From positions 124,001 to 188,000 of the forward strand of contig NZ_JAMBOX010000001.1 of assembly GCF_023715785.1 (NCBI RefSeq): a stretch of 64,000 nucleotides of DNA. The letters run 5' to 3'. The stretch's first letter is position 1. The number at the start of each line of letters is the position of its first letter. The position numbers and the translations under genes were made by a program. This document shows, in pieces, positions 6,968 to 15,778 of the stretch. The notes under the pieces are model-generated. The model did no database searches, was not told the origin of the DNA, and worked only from the letters and a program-made list of their open reading frames with translations. This DNA comes from Neobacillus niacini (GTDB lineage: Bacteria; Bacillota; Bacilli; Bacillales; Cytobacillaceae).

Positions 6968-7214
6968 ATTCGCCGAATTGGTGGAGTTATTCGCCGATTT
7001 GAGTCCATTATTCGCCGAACTCTATAAGTTATTCGCCGAACTTCATGAGTTATTCGCCGAACCATGTTTTTAGATTACCTTTTATAAACACTTCCCCCTA
7101 ATCATGGGGCTTAATCGGCTATTCGCCGAATTAGTGGAGTTATTCGCCGAACTGAGTCCATTATTCGCCATACTCTATGGGTTATTCGCCGAACTCCAGT
7201 AGTTATTCACCAAA
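6968..7214. repeat. Two five-unit arrays of a 21-bp repeat (TTCGCCGAA core)
   Basis: The core TTCGCCGAA recurs every 21 bases at 6969, 6990, 7011, 7032 and 7053, and with some decay at 7122, 7143, 7164, 7185 and 7206. The variable parts between cores match in order between the two blocks, so a five-unit block was itself duplicated. The core is a near-perfect 9-base palindrome. Stops in all relevant frames argue against coding. This fills most of the 447-base gap between degV and the NERD gene. Confidence 0.9.
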
Positions 7215-7263
7215 CCAAATTCCAGAAGATTACTCTCCCAAAAAACGCACCCCCTGTTACATA

Positions 7264-7290
7264 CAAAAAGCCAGGCACAGCAGCCTGGCT
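7264..7290 (-). terminator. Terminator of degV
   Basis: On the minus strand an 8-bp perfect stem (AGCCAGGC / GCCTGGCT, 6-base loop) is followed by TTTTTG. It lies 20 bases after the degV stop and should separate degV from the NERD-comFA transcript. Confidence 0.85.
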
Positions 7291-7310
7291 AAAAGGTAAA
7301 CTCTTAAAAA

Positions 7311-8150
7311 CTATTTCCTCATCCACCCCATGCCCATGGCACCTTCCCCAAGGTGGGTGCCGATAACAGCTCCAAAGTAGCCGATAGAGAAGTCAACGTT
7401 CGGGTACTGGGCCGCAAGCTCGGCCTTCCACTCCTTGGCTTCTTCCTCGCGATTGGCGTGGATAATGACAGCCTGGTAGCGACCGCCTCCCATAGCATCC
7501 TCGCCGAGAAGCTCCTCAATTCGCTTCATTGCTTTTTTCCGGGTGCGAATTTTTTCAAACGGGACAATGACCTTGTCCTGAAAGTGCAGGATGGGTTTCA
7601 CTTGCAGCAAGCTACCGATTAGCGCAGCAGCACCTGACAGCCGTCCGCCACGCTGCAGGTGGGCCAAATCGTCGACCATAAAATAAGCCCTTGCCGAGTG
7701 CTTCAACTCTTCCAACCGAGCGATAATCTTCTCGGGCTCCACATCGTGAGACGCCCATTCCGCCGCCTCAAGGGCATAAAAGCCCTGAACCATGCAGCTG
7801 ACTTCCGTGTCAAACGGATATACCTTGATGCCTTCTACCATTGTTCCGGCCGTGATGGCACCTTGATACGTCCCGCTGATGCCGCTCGATAAATGAATGC
7901 TGATGACGGCATCGTAATCTTCAGCCAACTTCTCAAATAATTCGACAAACTGGCCGATTGGCGGCTGGGACGTGGTCGGCAGCTCCTTTGTCTTTACCTC
8001 TTCATAAAATTGCTGCCACGTGATATCGACTTCTTCCTGATACGGTTGGTCGCCGAAAATCACATTTAACGGGACCATATGGATGTTCCATTTGTCCCGT
8101 ATTTCTTTCGGTATGTACGCGGTACTATCCGTGACAATTGCCGTTTTCAT
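7311..8150 (-). CDS. degV: DegV-family fatty-acid-binding protein
   Basis: This 279-residue soluble protein starts at an ATG behind AAGGATGG. It begins with the family signature TAIVTDSTAYIP and contains TSQPPIGQF and HLSSGISGTYQ, which form the fatty-acid-binding cleft of DegV/FakB proteins, plus DLAHLQRGGRLSGAAA in the C-terminal domain. Relatives (FakB) present acyl chains to the kinase FakA for phospholipid synthesis. Here it lies between degU and the comFA region, as yviA does in B. subtilis. The family is certain; the bound ligand is not known from sequence. Confidence 0.92.
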   Translation of the reverse strand: MKTAIVTDSTAYIPKEIRDKWNIHMVPLNVIFGDQPYQEEVDITWQQFYEEVKTKELPTTSQPPIGQFVELFEKLAEDYDAVISIHLSSGISGTYQGAITAGTMVEGIKVYPFDTEVSCMVQGFYALEAAEWASHDVEPEKIIARLEELKHSARAYFMVDDLAHLQRGGRLSGAAALIGSLLQVKPILHFQDKVIVPFEKIRTRKKAMKRIEELLGEDAMGGGRYQAVIIHANREEEAKEWKAELAAQYPNVDFSIGYFGAVIGTHLGEGAMGMGWMRK

Positions 8151-8246
8151 ATATAATTACCATCCTTATTTTTTACGAAAATATGTCTGTAGAATATTGT
8201 ATATGAAACAGACATAAAATGCATTCTTTTCCACAGAAATCGAGCA

Positions 8247-8278
8247 AATAAAAAGGACACGCTATGTCCGCGTGCCCC
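8247..8278 (-). terminator. Terminator of degU
   Basis: The minus strand has a 7-bp GC-rich stem (GGCACGC with GCGTGTC, one G-T pair) and then CTTTTTATTT. It lies about 13 bases after the degU stop. Confidence 0.8.
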
Positions 8279-8290
8279 TCTCAACCATAT

Positions 8291-8974
8291 TTAGCGTACT
8301 TCCACCCAGCCATTTTTAATTGCAACAACTACGGCTTGGGTGCGGTCGTTGACGTTCATTTTTTGCAAAATGTTAGATACGTGGTTTTTAACTGTTTTTT
8401 CACTGATATATAACGATTCGCCAATGCCGCGATTGCTTTTCCCATCTGCCAGCATTTGCAATACCTCGCACTCGCGGCGTGTCAGCAAATGCAATGGACG
8501 GCGGATTTCTACGGTTTGGCCATAGGAACCCCCACGCGAAACACCTGCGGCAAGCTTACGGTATTCATTGACCAAATTATGGGTCACCTTAGGATGCAGA
8601 TAAGAGCCGCCATCAGCCACAACACGCACCGCTTCAATCAATGCATCGGCATCCATTTCCTTTAGCAGATAGCCGCATGCCCCGGTTTGCAGGGCATGGG
8701 TCACATAATTTTCATCGTCATGAATGGATAGTATAATAACCTTTGTGTCCGGATATTTTCCAATCAGCTCTCGAGTTGCCTCGACGCCGTTCATTTGCGG
8801 CATATTGATGTCCATGATGACAACATCGGGACGGTGTTCCTCGACCAGCGTCAATGCCTCACTGCCATCATCGCCCTCGGCCACAACCTGGAACGATTTC
8901 TCAAACTCTAATATTCTCTTAACACCTTCTCTAAAAAGCTGGTGATCATCAATAATAATAATTTTGGTTGTCAT
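8291..8974 (-). CDS. degU: Response regulator DegU
   Basis: This 227-residue NarL/LuxR-type response regulator is phosphorylated by DegS and controls exoenzymes, competence, motility and biofilm genes. Residues 4-120 form the receiver domain: IIDDH near the N-terminus, the phosphoacceptor aspartate in [13 protein letters not shown], and the conserved lysine in [11 protein letters not shown]. Residues about 160-225 form a LuxR-type helix-turn-helix ([43 protein letters not shown] region). The ATG follows an AGGGGGAG site. It lies 174 bases downstream of degS, a gap that holds two copies of a palindromic repeat and could contain a separate promoter. Confidence 0.96.
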   Translation of the reverse strand: MTTKIIIIDDHQLFREGVKRILEFEKSFQVVAEGDDGSEALTLVEEHRPDVVIMDINMPQMNGVEATRELIGKYPDTKVIILSIHDDENYVTHALQTGACGYLLKEMDADALIEAVRVVADGGSYLHPKVTHNLVNEYRKLAAGVSRGGSYGQTVEIRRPLHLLTRRECEVLQMLADGKSNRGIGESLYISEKTVKNHVSNILQKMNVNDRTQAVVVAIKNGWVEVR

Positions 8975-9056
8975 GTGTAACTCCCCCTAATCTGTTCAAA
9001 TTTCCCATTGGAGTAAGTGTTACGGATCGATAATATTTTTAAAATGAATGGTACTC

Positions 9057-9117
9057 GGTGCCTGACACCAATTACTGACTAGGCACAGTGTTAACCGTGC
9101 CATCGGTGCCTGACACC
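9057..9117. repeat. Two copies of GGTGCCTGACACC between degS and degU
   Basis: The 13-base inverted repeat GGTGCCTGACACC occurs exactly at 9057-9069 and 9105-9117. A further small inverted repeat (GGCAC...GTGCC) lies between them. The same 13-mer occurs exactly in rmlC (18021-18033) and with one mismatch in comFA (5420-5432), so it is a dispersed element. In the degS-degU mRNA each copy could form a small hairpin. Confidence 0.85.
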
Positions 9118-9148
9118 GCCATCAAGAAACTTTTTTTAAAAAAATTTG

Positions 9149-10315
9149 TTAAGAACTTAGCGGAACCTGGATGTGGACTGAGGTGCCCTTGCCGATTTTG
9201 GAGTCGAAGGTAATTTTCCCCTCCAGCAATTCGGCACGTTCGCGCATGCCAATCATCCCGAAGGAGCCTTCCTTCTTCTTGCTGGTATCAAAACCGATGC
9301 CATTGTCCTTGATCAGCACGTTGACCGTGGTGTTGGTGATTTCGAGTTTAACCTTGATTTGGCAGGCATTGGCATGTTTCAACGAGTTTTGTACGGATTC
9401 CTGAATCAGGCGGAACAGAGCTACTTCATACTTGGCCGGCAGCCGGCGCTCCTGTCCAATATTTTCAAATTCAATGCTAGAGTTGTTATGATATTCTTCG
9501 ATGGTGCGCAAATACTTTCTGAGAGTAGGAACGAGCCCCAAATCATCGAGAGCCATCGGACGCAGGTCGTAAATAATTCTGCGTACTTCATATAGGGCGG
9601 ATCGCACCATTTTTTTAAAGCTTTGAATTTCGGCAAGTGCCTCATCGCCTCCCCGCTCCCGATATACACGTTCCACCAAATCGGAGCGGACAATCACATT
9701 GGCCAGCATTTGCGCCGGTCCATCGTGAATATCCCGGGAAAGCCGTTTGCGCTCTTCTTCCTGGGCTTCTATCACCTTCAGGCCGAGGTCCTGCTTGGCT
9801 TTTGCCGTTTCAAACGCTTCGCCAAATTGTTTCAGGTCACTTTGCAAATAATTCATCACGACACTAATTTGCGAAATCAGCTGCTCAGCCCGTTCAATCG
9901 TTTGATGTATGCTGTTCAGCCGGCGCTCAAGCTCATCGCGTTTTTCCAGCAGCTGCTTTTTGTACTGGAGATTGATCGATAGGTCCATTTGCAGCTGATG
10001 CGCTTTTTCGTATGCCTCACGCACCTCTTCTTCGGAATACTTTTTAAAATTCATGCTTACTTCCGAGAGTTTGTGCCTTGCTGCTTTGACCAGTTCCTCC
10101 AGCTGGGTACCTTCCTCGTTAAGCTTCACCATCACTTGCTTAATCGAAGCCAGTTCATTAGTAATGTTGTCATAGTCCTGACGACATTGTTCGCTGATTC
10201 GGAAGATATCACTTTTGCTGACCGTGACCGTATCAAGCATTTCCTCGCGGATTTCATCGATCGATTTAATGTTCATTTGCATCATTTTCATAACGGACTC
10301 CTCCGGGTCATTCAT
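9149..10315 (-). CDS. degS: Sensor histidine kinase DegS
   Basis: This 388-residue cytosolic kinase phosphorylates and dephosphorylates DegU. The N-terminal half (about residues 50-185) is a long coiled-coil sensor region closely resembling B. subtilis DegS (LSEVS.NFK.YSEEEVR.AYEKAH.LQ). The H-box RLSRDIHDGPAQMLAN is at about residues 191-206, with the phospho-histidine at about 196. The ATP-binding HATPase domain follows, with DNGIGFD and SFGMIGMRERAELLEG as the N and G boxes. No membrane segment is present, as expected for DegS. The gene is divergent from yvyE and starts the degS-degU transcript. Confidence 0.96.
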   Translation of the reverse strand: MNDPEESVMKMMQMNIKSIDEIREEMLDTVTVSKSDIFRISEQCRQDYDNITNELASIKQVMVKLNEEGTQLEELVKAARHKLSEVSMNFKKYSEEEVREAYEKAHQLQMDLSINLQYKKQLLEKRDELERRLNSIHQTIERAEQLISQISVVMNYLQSDLKQFGEAFETAKAKQDLGLKVIEAQEEERKRLSRDIHDGPAQMLANVIVRSDLVERVYRERGGDEALAEIQSFKKMVRSALYEVRRIIYDLRPMALDDLGLVPTLRKYLRTIEEYHNNSSIEFENIGQERRLPAKYEVALFRLIQESVQNSLKHANACQIKVKLEITNTTVNVLIKDNGIGFDTSKKKEGSFGMIGMRERAELLEGKITFDSKIGKGTSVHIQVPLSS

Positions 10316-10553
10316 TTTCCCTTTAGGTCTTTAACATACTTTACCACTGTTTCAATTTATTGGCTAAGGTTAAGACTCATTTTTGCAGGCCATTACCTCA
10401 TTTTCGTAAAAAAGTAGTATACTTATTATACTAAACTACTCCCTTAAACCTATGAATGTGGTTTTATTAACTATATTTATTATATCATTCGAACTTTACA
10501 CCTATATTATAGGTATATTACATTAATTTTTTTTAAAAAAGAAAGGAGATCAC

Positions 10554-11198
10554 ATGCTGCCCCGATATCTAACGGTAAAACAAACCGGTGAACATGAAAT
10601 TGTTATTCAAAAATCACGATTTATTGCCCATATAGCTAGAGCAGAAACAGAACAAGCGGCCCAGGAATTCATTCAGGCGATAAAAAAGCAACACTGGAAC
10701 GCCACCCACAACTGCTCGGCCTACCTTATTGGCGAGCACGACCAAATCCAAAAGGCCAACGATGACGGCGAACCGAGTGGAACCGCAGGCGTCCCGATCT
10801 TAGAGGTGTTAAAAAAGCGAAACCTCAAGGACACAGTCGTCGTTGTCACCCGCTATTTCGGCGGGATCAAGCTTGGCGCAGGTGGCCTGATCCGCGCTTA
10901 CGGAAAATCGACATCAGAAGGTCTCGAGGCAGTCGGTATCGTCGAAAGGCGACTAGTACAAATTATGCATGTAAAAATCGATTATACCTGGCTTGGGAAA
11001 ATCGAAAAGGAACTGCGCGCCTCCGAGTATACAATCAAAGAAATTCACTACTTGGATGTCGTCGAAATAGAAGCCTACGTTGATGAAAATCGCATTCAGG
11101 CCTTCATCGACTGGATGATTGAATGTACCAACGGCCAGGCCAGTTTCCAACATGGCGATACGGTTTACCTTGAGGAAGACTTTGTAAGATCCCCATAG
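10554..11198 (+). CDS. yvyE: YvyE/YigZ (IMPACT) family protein
   Basis: This 214-residue protein starts at an ATG after AAAGGAGAT. The UPF0029/IMPACT N-terminal domain (about residues 15-120) is clear from KSRFIAH, HNCSAY, NDDGEPSGTAG and VVVTRYFGGIKLGAGGLIRAY. A C-terminal DUF1949-like domain follows. The family occurs in all domains and is linked to translation-related regulation, but its bacterial role is not settled. Its place beside degS and near tagO is the conserved Bacillus arrangement, which supports the orthology. Confidence 0.93.
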   Translation: MLPRYLTVKQTGEHEIVIQKSRFIAHIARAETEQAAQEFIQAIKKQHWNATHNCSAYLIGEHDQIQKANDDGEPSGTAGVPILEVLKKRNLKDTVVVVTRYFGGIKLGAGGLIRAYGKSTSEGLEAVGIVERRLVQIMHVKIDYTWLGKIEKELRASEYTIKEIHYLDVVEIEAYVDENRIQAFIDWMIECTNGQASFQHGDTVYLEEDFVRSP

Positions 11199-11293
11199 GT
11201 TTCTTTATGTGAATTATAGATGGACTGAATAAAGAACACAATTGGGAAAAAAATGAGATTTAACATAAAAACGAAGAATGTAGAAAATACCAA

Positions 11294-11325
11294 ATAAGGG
11301 CTCTCAAATTAGAGGCCCTTTTAAG
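11294..11325. terminator. Bidirectional terminator between yvyE and the sulfatase-type gene
   Basis: A stem of about nine pairs with one bulge (AAGGGCTCT with AGAGGCCCTT) has T-runs on the plus side and mixed T on the minus side. It lies between two convergent genes and can serve both. Confidence 0.75.
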
Positions 11326-11327
11326 TC

Positions 11328-12866
11328 TTACTTTTTTGCTTTTTTCATTAATTCTAAGTAATCACTTTGCAAAATAGTTGTATTGTAAAATTTTGAATTT
11401 TTCCCGAGTTCTACATCAAGATGCTTAACCCCTGCTTCTTCCGCTAAAGTATTTCGATTGGAGAATAAATTTGTGCCCAATCCTAGCCGGTCCCCCTCTA
11501 TTTCGACGCCAATGCTGGCTAAGATTGTCGGAAACATATCTAATTGCGTGAACAATCTGTTTTTAGGATTTATCGGCTCGATTGCCGAATTAATAAAGGC
11601 ATTATAAATAGTTCTCTCATAGCCATCATAAATATGGGACTTGAAAAATTCGGGGTCCTGCATACTATGATGATCCCCCGTGATAATTATTGTCGTGTCC
11701 TCATAAAAATGCTGATTTTTCAGCCAAGATACAAATTCAAAAACTTGCTTAGAGGTATGGGCAAAGACATTTTCGTACTGACTTTCGAATAAGGTCTCCG
11801 TCCCTGTCTCTACATAGCCATCCGGGAAATGTGTGTTGGCTGTTAAAAAGGTAAAGTTAAATGGCTTATCCAAACTTGCCAAATGGGTTATTTCCTCCTT
11901 AGCCCAATCAAATAAACGAGAATCTTCAAATCCCCACCAAACTTTTTCACTTTCACTCATTTTTCCCTCATCAATCGCAGTGTAATAATCAAACACTTTA
12001 TGGTTCCCATGTTTGATATAATAATTATTGCGTCCGCCAAAGCTAGCATCTGAACCAAACATTACCTCTTGGTTATAGCCTTCCTTCTCCAAGATATCCC
12101 CTAAGGTATAAGCACCGGCTAAAAAGTTATCAGAATTCGTATACTCATTTCCATGCCCGGGAATTTTTAATGGAATACCGGATGTTGTAGAAATAAGTCC
12201 AGCAACTGTCCAGCCTGTACCATGGGTAGGGAGGGCACCTCCAATTTTATCGGAATTAGAGAAATTAATATTTTCATTCGCTATACTTTCTAGCTCCGGG
12301 ATTACAGTGTAATCCCATCCCCCTCCGCTATTCTTATCAATAAAAGTGCTTTCTGCGGATTCTATATATAAGATGATTAAATTCCTTTTATCTTTAGGAA
12401 ATGAAATCGAAACGTCTTTTCCATCTACATAATGGTCATCTATTATTGATGAATAACTTGTTAAACGCTGGAAATAATCATGCACACCCAACAAATAGTA
12501 AGCAACCATCAAAGATAAAATCAACATTATCGATGAATAGGCCAACTTAGGTTTAATCGGTAGTAATGTAACACTGAAGTTTTTATCTTTATATTTCACA
12601 ACGATAACATTTTTTCTTTTAAAGGGTTTAATCGGGATTAATAATAAAATAAAGAAAATTAAAAATGGCATTAAGCTTTTTATAATGGCATTAATGACTA
12701 CATCAATCGAAGTTCCTTTAACTCCATTAAAGAGATAAAAAATCATTTCATCCATATTTTGGGTTGGAAAATTAACTTTAATATATATCGTTGCTGAAAC
12801 TAATAAGGAAGTTAAAAACAAAAAGAAAACTGCCACTGCACTATTAATTACTTTATTTTTCTTCAT
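11328..12866 (-). CDS. LTA-synthase-like phosphoglycerol transferase (sulfatase fold)
   Basis: The protein has 512 residues. The N-terminal 140 residues hold about three to four membrane helices, and an extracellular sulfatase-fold domain follows. Family landmarks are YIESAEST (metal-binding glutamate), GGALPTHGTGW with the likely nucleophile Thr214, and TGDHHSM near the C-terminal metal site. Enzymes of this group (LtaS, OpgB) move glycerol phosphate from phosphatidylglycerol onto a glycan or a growing polymer. It is shorter than LtaS (about 620-650 residues) and lacks the usual five-helix N-terminus, so it may decorate a wall polysaccharide rather than build LTA. Its start overlaps the preceding membrane-protein gene by 14 bases. 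Confidence 0.8.
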   Translation of the reverse strand: MKKNKVINSAVAVFFLFLTSLLVSATIYIKVNFPTQNMDEMIFYLFNGVKGTSIDVVINAIIKSLMPFLIFFILLLIPIKPFKRKNVIVVKYKDKNFSVTLLPIKPKLAYSSIMLILSLMVAYYLLGVHDYFQRLTSYSSIIDDHYVDGKDVSISFPKDKRNLIILYIESAESTFIDKNSGGGWDYTVIPELESIANENINFSNSDKIGGALPTHGTGWTVAGLISTTSGIPLKIPGHGNEYTNSDNFLAGAYTLGDILEKEGYNQEVMFGSDASFGGRNNYYIKHGNHKVFDYYTAIDEGKMSESEKVWWGFEDSRLFDWAKEEITHLASLDKPFNFTFLTANTHFPDGYVETGTETLFESQYENVFAHTSKQVFEFVSWLKNQHFYEDTTIIITGDHHSMQDPEFFKSHIYDGYERTIYNAFINSAIEPINPKNRLFTQLDMFPTILASIGVEIEGDRLGLGTNLFSNRNTLAEEAGVKHLDVELGKNSKFYNTTILQSDYLELMKKAKK

Positions 12867-13176
12867 CTTTTATGGACACCACTTTAAGATTAATGCTAAG
12901 GTTTAATTCAAAAAATCGATATACAAATGCAACTATAATGGCTACACCTGTTGCAAGAACACTATATTTCAGAGTAAAAGCAGGTGTAAAGATAAAGAGC
13001 AACGTTTTTTTAAAGTAAATTAAAACAGCGTAACAAATACTGTTCGTAATCATCATACATAATGCAAGAAAACCTAGCCCATTAAAAAAATGCGTATTTT
13101 CCGGCACCACTTTTGAATAAAGTAATAAAGCTATAACTGAAGGCATAATTAATGCCATTACCTCGTTAAAAGTCAT
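12853..13176 (-). CDS. Small membrane protein coupled to the phosphoglycerol transferase
   Basis: This 107-residue protein starts at an ATG with a GGAGG site. It has three hydrophobic stretches (about residues 5-22, 32-53 and 68-90) and a charged C-terminus. No family was recognised. It overlaps the sulfatase-type gene by 14 bases, so the two are probably made together. A partner or small flippase-like subunit is possible but unsupported by motif. Confidence 0.6.
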   Translation of the reverse strand: MTFNEVMALIMPSVIALLLYSKVVPENTHFFNGLGFLALCMMITNSICYAVLIYFKKTLLFIFTPAFTLKYSVLATGVAIIVAFVYRFFELNLSINLKVVSIKDEEK

Positions 13177-13315
13177 AATTTATCCTCCAATTAAAAATAT
13201 TTACCCCTTTTAAATAACTCTATATTTTTGTTAATTAAATATTAAGAATGTAAATCTTATTTTAAGACAAATTTATATTTTTTCAAAGGTAAACTATGGA
13301 AACGGATATTTTTTC

Positions 13316-13342
13316 AAAAAAAAGAGAGAACATTATTCTCCC
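13316..13342 (-). terminator. Terminator of the downstream tagO paralogue
   Basis: On the minus strand a 7-bp stem (GGGAGAA / TTCTCTC) is followed by eight T. The 5' arm overlaps the stop codon region of the gene at 13333-14394. Confidence 0.8.
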
Positions 13343-14394
13343 TTCGCTATGCCTGTTCTTAATATTTGTAAAATGTTGAGAATTGGTCGGTAATTTCTCC
13401 CGACCAGCCCAATCTTTTCGGCTGTGATTTCAATTAGTAAAATGAGAATCGCGATTAAAATGAGTGCTCCGCCGATGCGTGCTTGGGAAAAAATCAAGGC
13501 AACCATACCAAAAAAAGCAGACATTGCATATATCAGAAGAACCGTTTGCCGATGGGAATAACCCATTCTCATCATACAATGGTGCAAATGCTGCTTATCA
13601 GGGGCGCCCAATGGTTTTTTATGAATAATCCGTCTCAAAATCGCAAAGAAAGTATCAGAAATCGGAACGGCCAAAATAATAACGGGAATGATAAGCGAAA
13701 TGAAGGTAACATTTTTAAAGCCAAGGAGAGATAAAACTGAGATGATATAGCCTAAAAAAAGAGCTCCTGTATCCCCCATAAAAATTTTTGCAGGATGGAA
13801 ATTATAAATTAGAAAGCCCAAAGTGCTGGCAATGACAATTAGTCCAACAGTTGCCACATAAATGTTCCCCTGAAGAAATGCAATACCTGAGATGGTGATC
13901 AATGCTATGGAAGACACCCCCGCTGCCAACCCGTCAAGGCCGTCAATTAAATTGATGGCGTTCGTGATTCCTACAATCCACAGAATCGTAAAAGGAATAC
14001 TTAAGAGGCCAAATTGAAGTTGAGCTCCAAATGGGAGGTTGATAAACACAACCTGCAGATCTCCCCAAAAAACGACCGTACAAGCTGACGCTATTTGACC
14101 AATAAGCTTATAGCGTGCAGGCAATTCAAGAAGGTCATCCAAAAGACCAGTGATGATGATAATTAGACAGCCAGCAAGTATCGCCAATGAAAACTCGTTT
14201 ACTGGACGCAGGATGATTAAGCCTATTAAAAAACTAATAAAAATAGCCAAACCGCCCAGTCTAGGCATTACAGACTGGTGTACCTTCCGATGGTTAGGCC
14301 TATCTGTAGCACCAATCAAAAAAGCAAATTTTTTTATAAGTGGCGTAATGATAATCGAAAAGGCAAAACATACTATCAAGGTAAGAAAAAACAT
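13333..14394 (-). CDS. tagO: TagO/WecA-type undecaprenyl-phosphate GlcNAc-1-phosphate transferase (copy 1)
   Basis: This 353-residue polytopic membrane protein of the MraY/WecA/TagO family transfers GlcNAc-1-P from UDP-GlcNAc to undecaprenyl phosphate, the first step in wall teichoic acid and related glycans. Landmarks are DRPNHRKVH, NAINLIDGLDGLAAG (catalytic aspartates), FMGDTGALFLGY and PDKQHLHHCMMRMG, in the expected order between about ten helices. The ATG follows AAGGAGG. It is a close paralogue of the gene just upstream at 14549-15646, separated by a terminator, so the two copies are probably transcribed separately. Confidence 0.92.
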   Translation of the reverse strand: MFFLTLIVCFAFSIIITPLIKKFAFLIGATDRPNHRKVHQSVMPRLGGLAIFISFLIGLIILRPVNEFSLAILAGCLIIIITGLLDDLLELPARYKLIGQIASACTVVFWGDLQVVFINLPFGAQLQFGLLSIPFTILWIVGITNAINLIDGLDGLAAGVSSIALITISGIAFLQGNIYVATVGLIVIASTLGFLIYNFHPAKIFMGDTGALFLGYIISVLSLLGFKNVTFISLIIPVIILAVPISDTFFAILRRIIHKKPLGAPDKQHLHHCMMRMGYSHRQTVLLIYAMSAFFGMVALIFSQARIGGALILIAILILLIEITAEKIGLVGRNYRPILNILQILRTGIAKGE

Positions 14395-14513
14395 AGAAAT
14401 CCTCCTTGTTTTAAGTTTGCCCAGTTACAAGGAATAGAAAACACTATATATGTTGTAAAAAAACTGAAGTCTTTAAATGTTTTTTGAATTACTTTTAAAA
14501 ATATCACCAAAAT

Positions 14514-14541
14514 AAAAAAGAGGGTACAAAACCCCCTTTTT
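14514..14541 (-). terminator. Terminator between the two tagO paralogues
   Basis: On the minus strand a stem of about ten pairs (AAAAAGGGGGT with ACCCTCTTTTT) ends in a T-run. It is nearly symmetrical and could also act on the plus strand. Confidence 0.75.
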
Positions 14542-14548
14542 AAAATGT

Positions 14549-15646
14549 TTACTTATTACGCATACTTGCCGGTCTAAATCCTTGAATCAGTTTTAGTAGC
14601 GGCTTGTAATCTTCTCGTACAAGACCAATTTTCTCAACGAAAAGCTCTATAATAATTAATATTGTTATGAGAATGATTACTGACCCACGAATTGTTGCTT
14701 GTGAAAATATAAATCCAGCTAGTCCAAAAATGGCACTCATTGCATAAATCATTAAAACTGTCTGTCGATGAGTGTATCCAGATCTTAGCAAACAATGATG
14801 TAAATGGGATTTATCAGGAGCAGATAAAGGCTGCTTATTCACAAGTCTGCGGATAATTGCAAAGAAAGTATCAGAAATTGGAACTCCAAGGATAATTACT
14901 GGAATAACCAGTGACATAACCGTAACACTTTTTAGGCCTAACAAGGAAAGAACACTTATTAAGAATCCTAAAAACAAAGCCCCTGTATCACCCATAAAAA
15001 TCTTAGCCGGATGGAAATTATAAATAAGGAACCCTAGGGTAGAAAATGCAGCAATTAATGCTATAACTGTTACATATGGGTTACCAGTCATATAAGCTAT
15101 TCCTGCAATAGAGAATAAAGCAATTGAAGAAACACCGCCTGCTAAACCATCTAATCCATCAATTAAATTGATCGCGTTGGTAATGCCAACAATCCAAATC
15201 ATGGTAAACGGTATACTAAAGATTCCAAAATCCAACTGTCCTCCGCCAAATGGCAGGTTAATGAACTCTACTTTAATATCACCGATAACGATAATAACTA
15301 GAGAGGCAAGTATTTGTCCCAGCAGTTTTACTTTCGCTGAAATTTCCTTCACATCATCAATTGCTCCGGTAAGGATAATGATAAAACTGCCGAGTATCAG
15401 GGCTACGTGTACATTTCCAATTGGGTTTATCAGCAGCGTATTAAAATTATCGATTGGCTGAATAATCAATAATCCCAATATAAAACTAATATAAATAGCC
15501 AATCCACCTAAGCGGGGCATAATTTTTTGGTGAACTTTCCTTTGATTTGGTTTATCAGTAGCGCCAATTTTAAAGGCTAATTTCTTTACTAACGGTGTAA
15601 GGAAGATCGAAGCACAAAAACACAAAAATAAAGTTAAATATAACAT
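14549..15646 (-). CDS. tagO: TagO/WecA-type undecaprenyl-phosphate GlcNAc-1-phosphate transferase (copy 2)
   Basis: The protein has 365 residues with the same landmark series as copy 1: DKPNQRKVH, NLIDGLDGLAGG, FMGDTGALFLGF and PDKSHLHHCLLRSG. It differs by a short insertion after the third helix (FNTLLINPIGNVH) and a different C-terminus. All catalytic positions are kept in both copies, so both are probably active. The ATG follows CGGAGG, and a good promoter lies about 105-130 bases upstream. Having two initiators suggests that two lipid-linked polymers start here, for example a teichoic acid and the rhamnose/heptose glycan. Which copy serves which polymer cannot be told from sequence. Confidence 0.92.
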   Translation of the reverse strand: MLYLTLFLCFCASIFLTPLVKKLAFKIGATDKPNQRKVHQKIMPRLGGLAIYISFILGLLIIQPIDNFNTLLINPIGNVHVALILGSFIIILTGAIDDVKEISAKVKLLGQILASLVIIVIGDIKVEFINLPFGGGQLDFGIFSIPFTMIWIVGITNAINLIDGLDGLAGGVSSIALFSIAGIAYMTGNPYVTVIALIAAFSTLGFLIYNFHPAKIFMGDTGALFLGFLISVLSLLGLKSVTVMSLVIPVIILGVPISDTFFAIIRRLVNKQPLSAPDKSHLHHCLLRSGYTHRQTVLMIYAMSAIFGLAGFIFSQATIRGSVIILITILIIIELFVEKIGLVREDYKPLLKLIQGFRPASMRNK

Positions 15647-15749
15647 ATAGACCCTCCGAGTTTTTACATGGTCATTTTTATTAACACCTTGAAATTTTTA
15701 TTTTTTCAATGAATAAAAATGCCAAATTTCGATAAAATACTCCTAATGG

Positions 15750-15778
15750 ATTATAGCACAGTCTTTGTATCAATGAAA
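15750..15778 (-). promoter_or_regulatory. Promoter of tagO copy 2
   Basis: On the minus strand an extended -10 TGCTATAAT (TATAAT 15755-15750) lies 17 bases from a weak -35 TTTCAT (15778-15773). The rest of this 324-base gap holds only the rmlD terminator and AT-rich leader. Confidence 0.55.

Noticed and set aside
6968..7214. CRISPR-like array near degV
   Set aside because: The spacing is only 21 bases in all, the core is 9 bases with no true spacers, and no cas genes are present. It is a short tandem repeat.
9623..9982. Rightward 119-codon frame inside degS
   Set aside because: Antisense to the conserved DegS coiled coil and H-box; it has no domain and no ribosome site.
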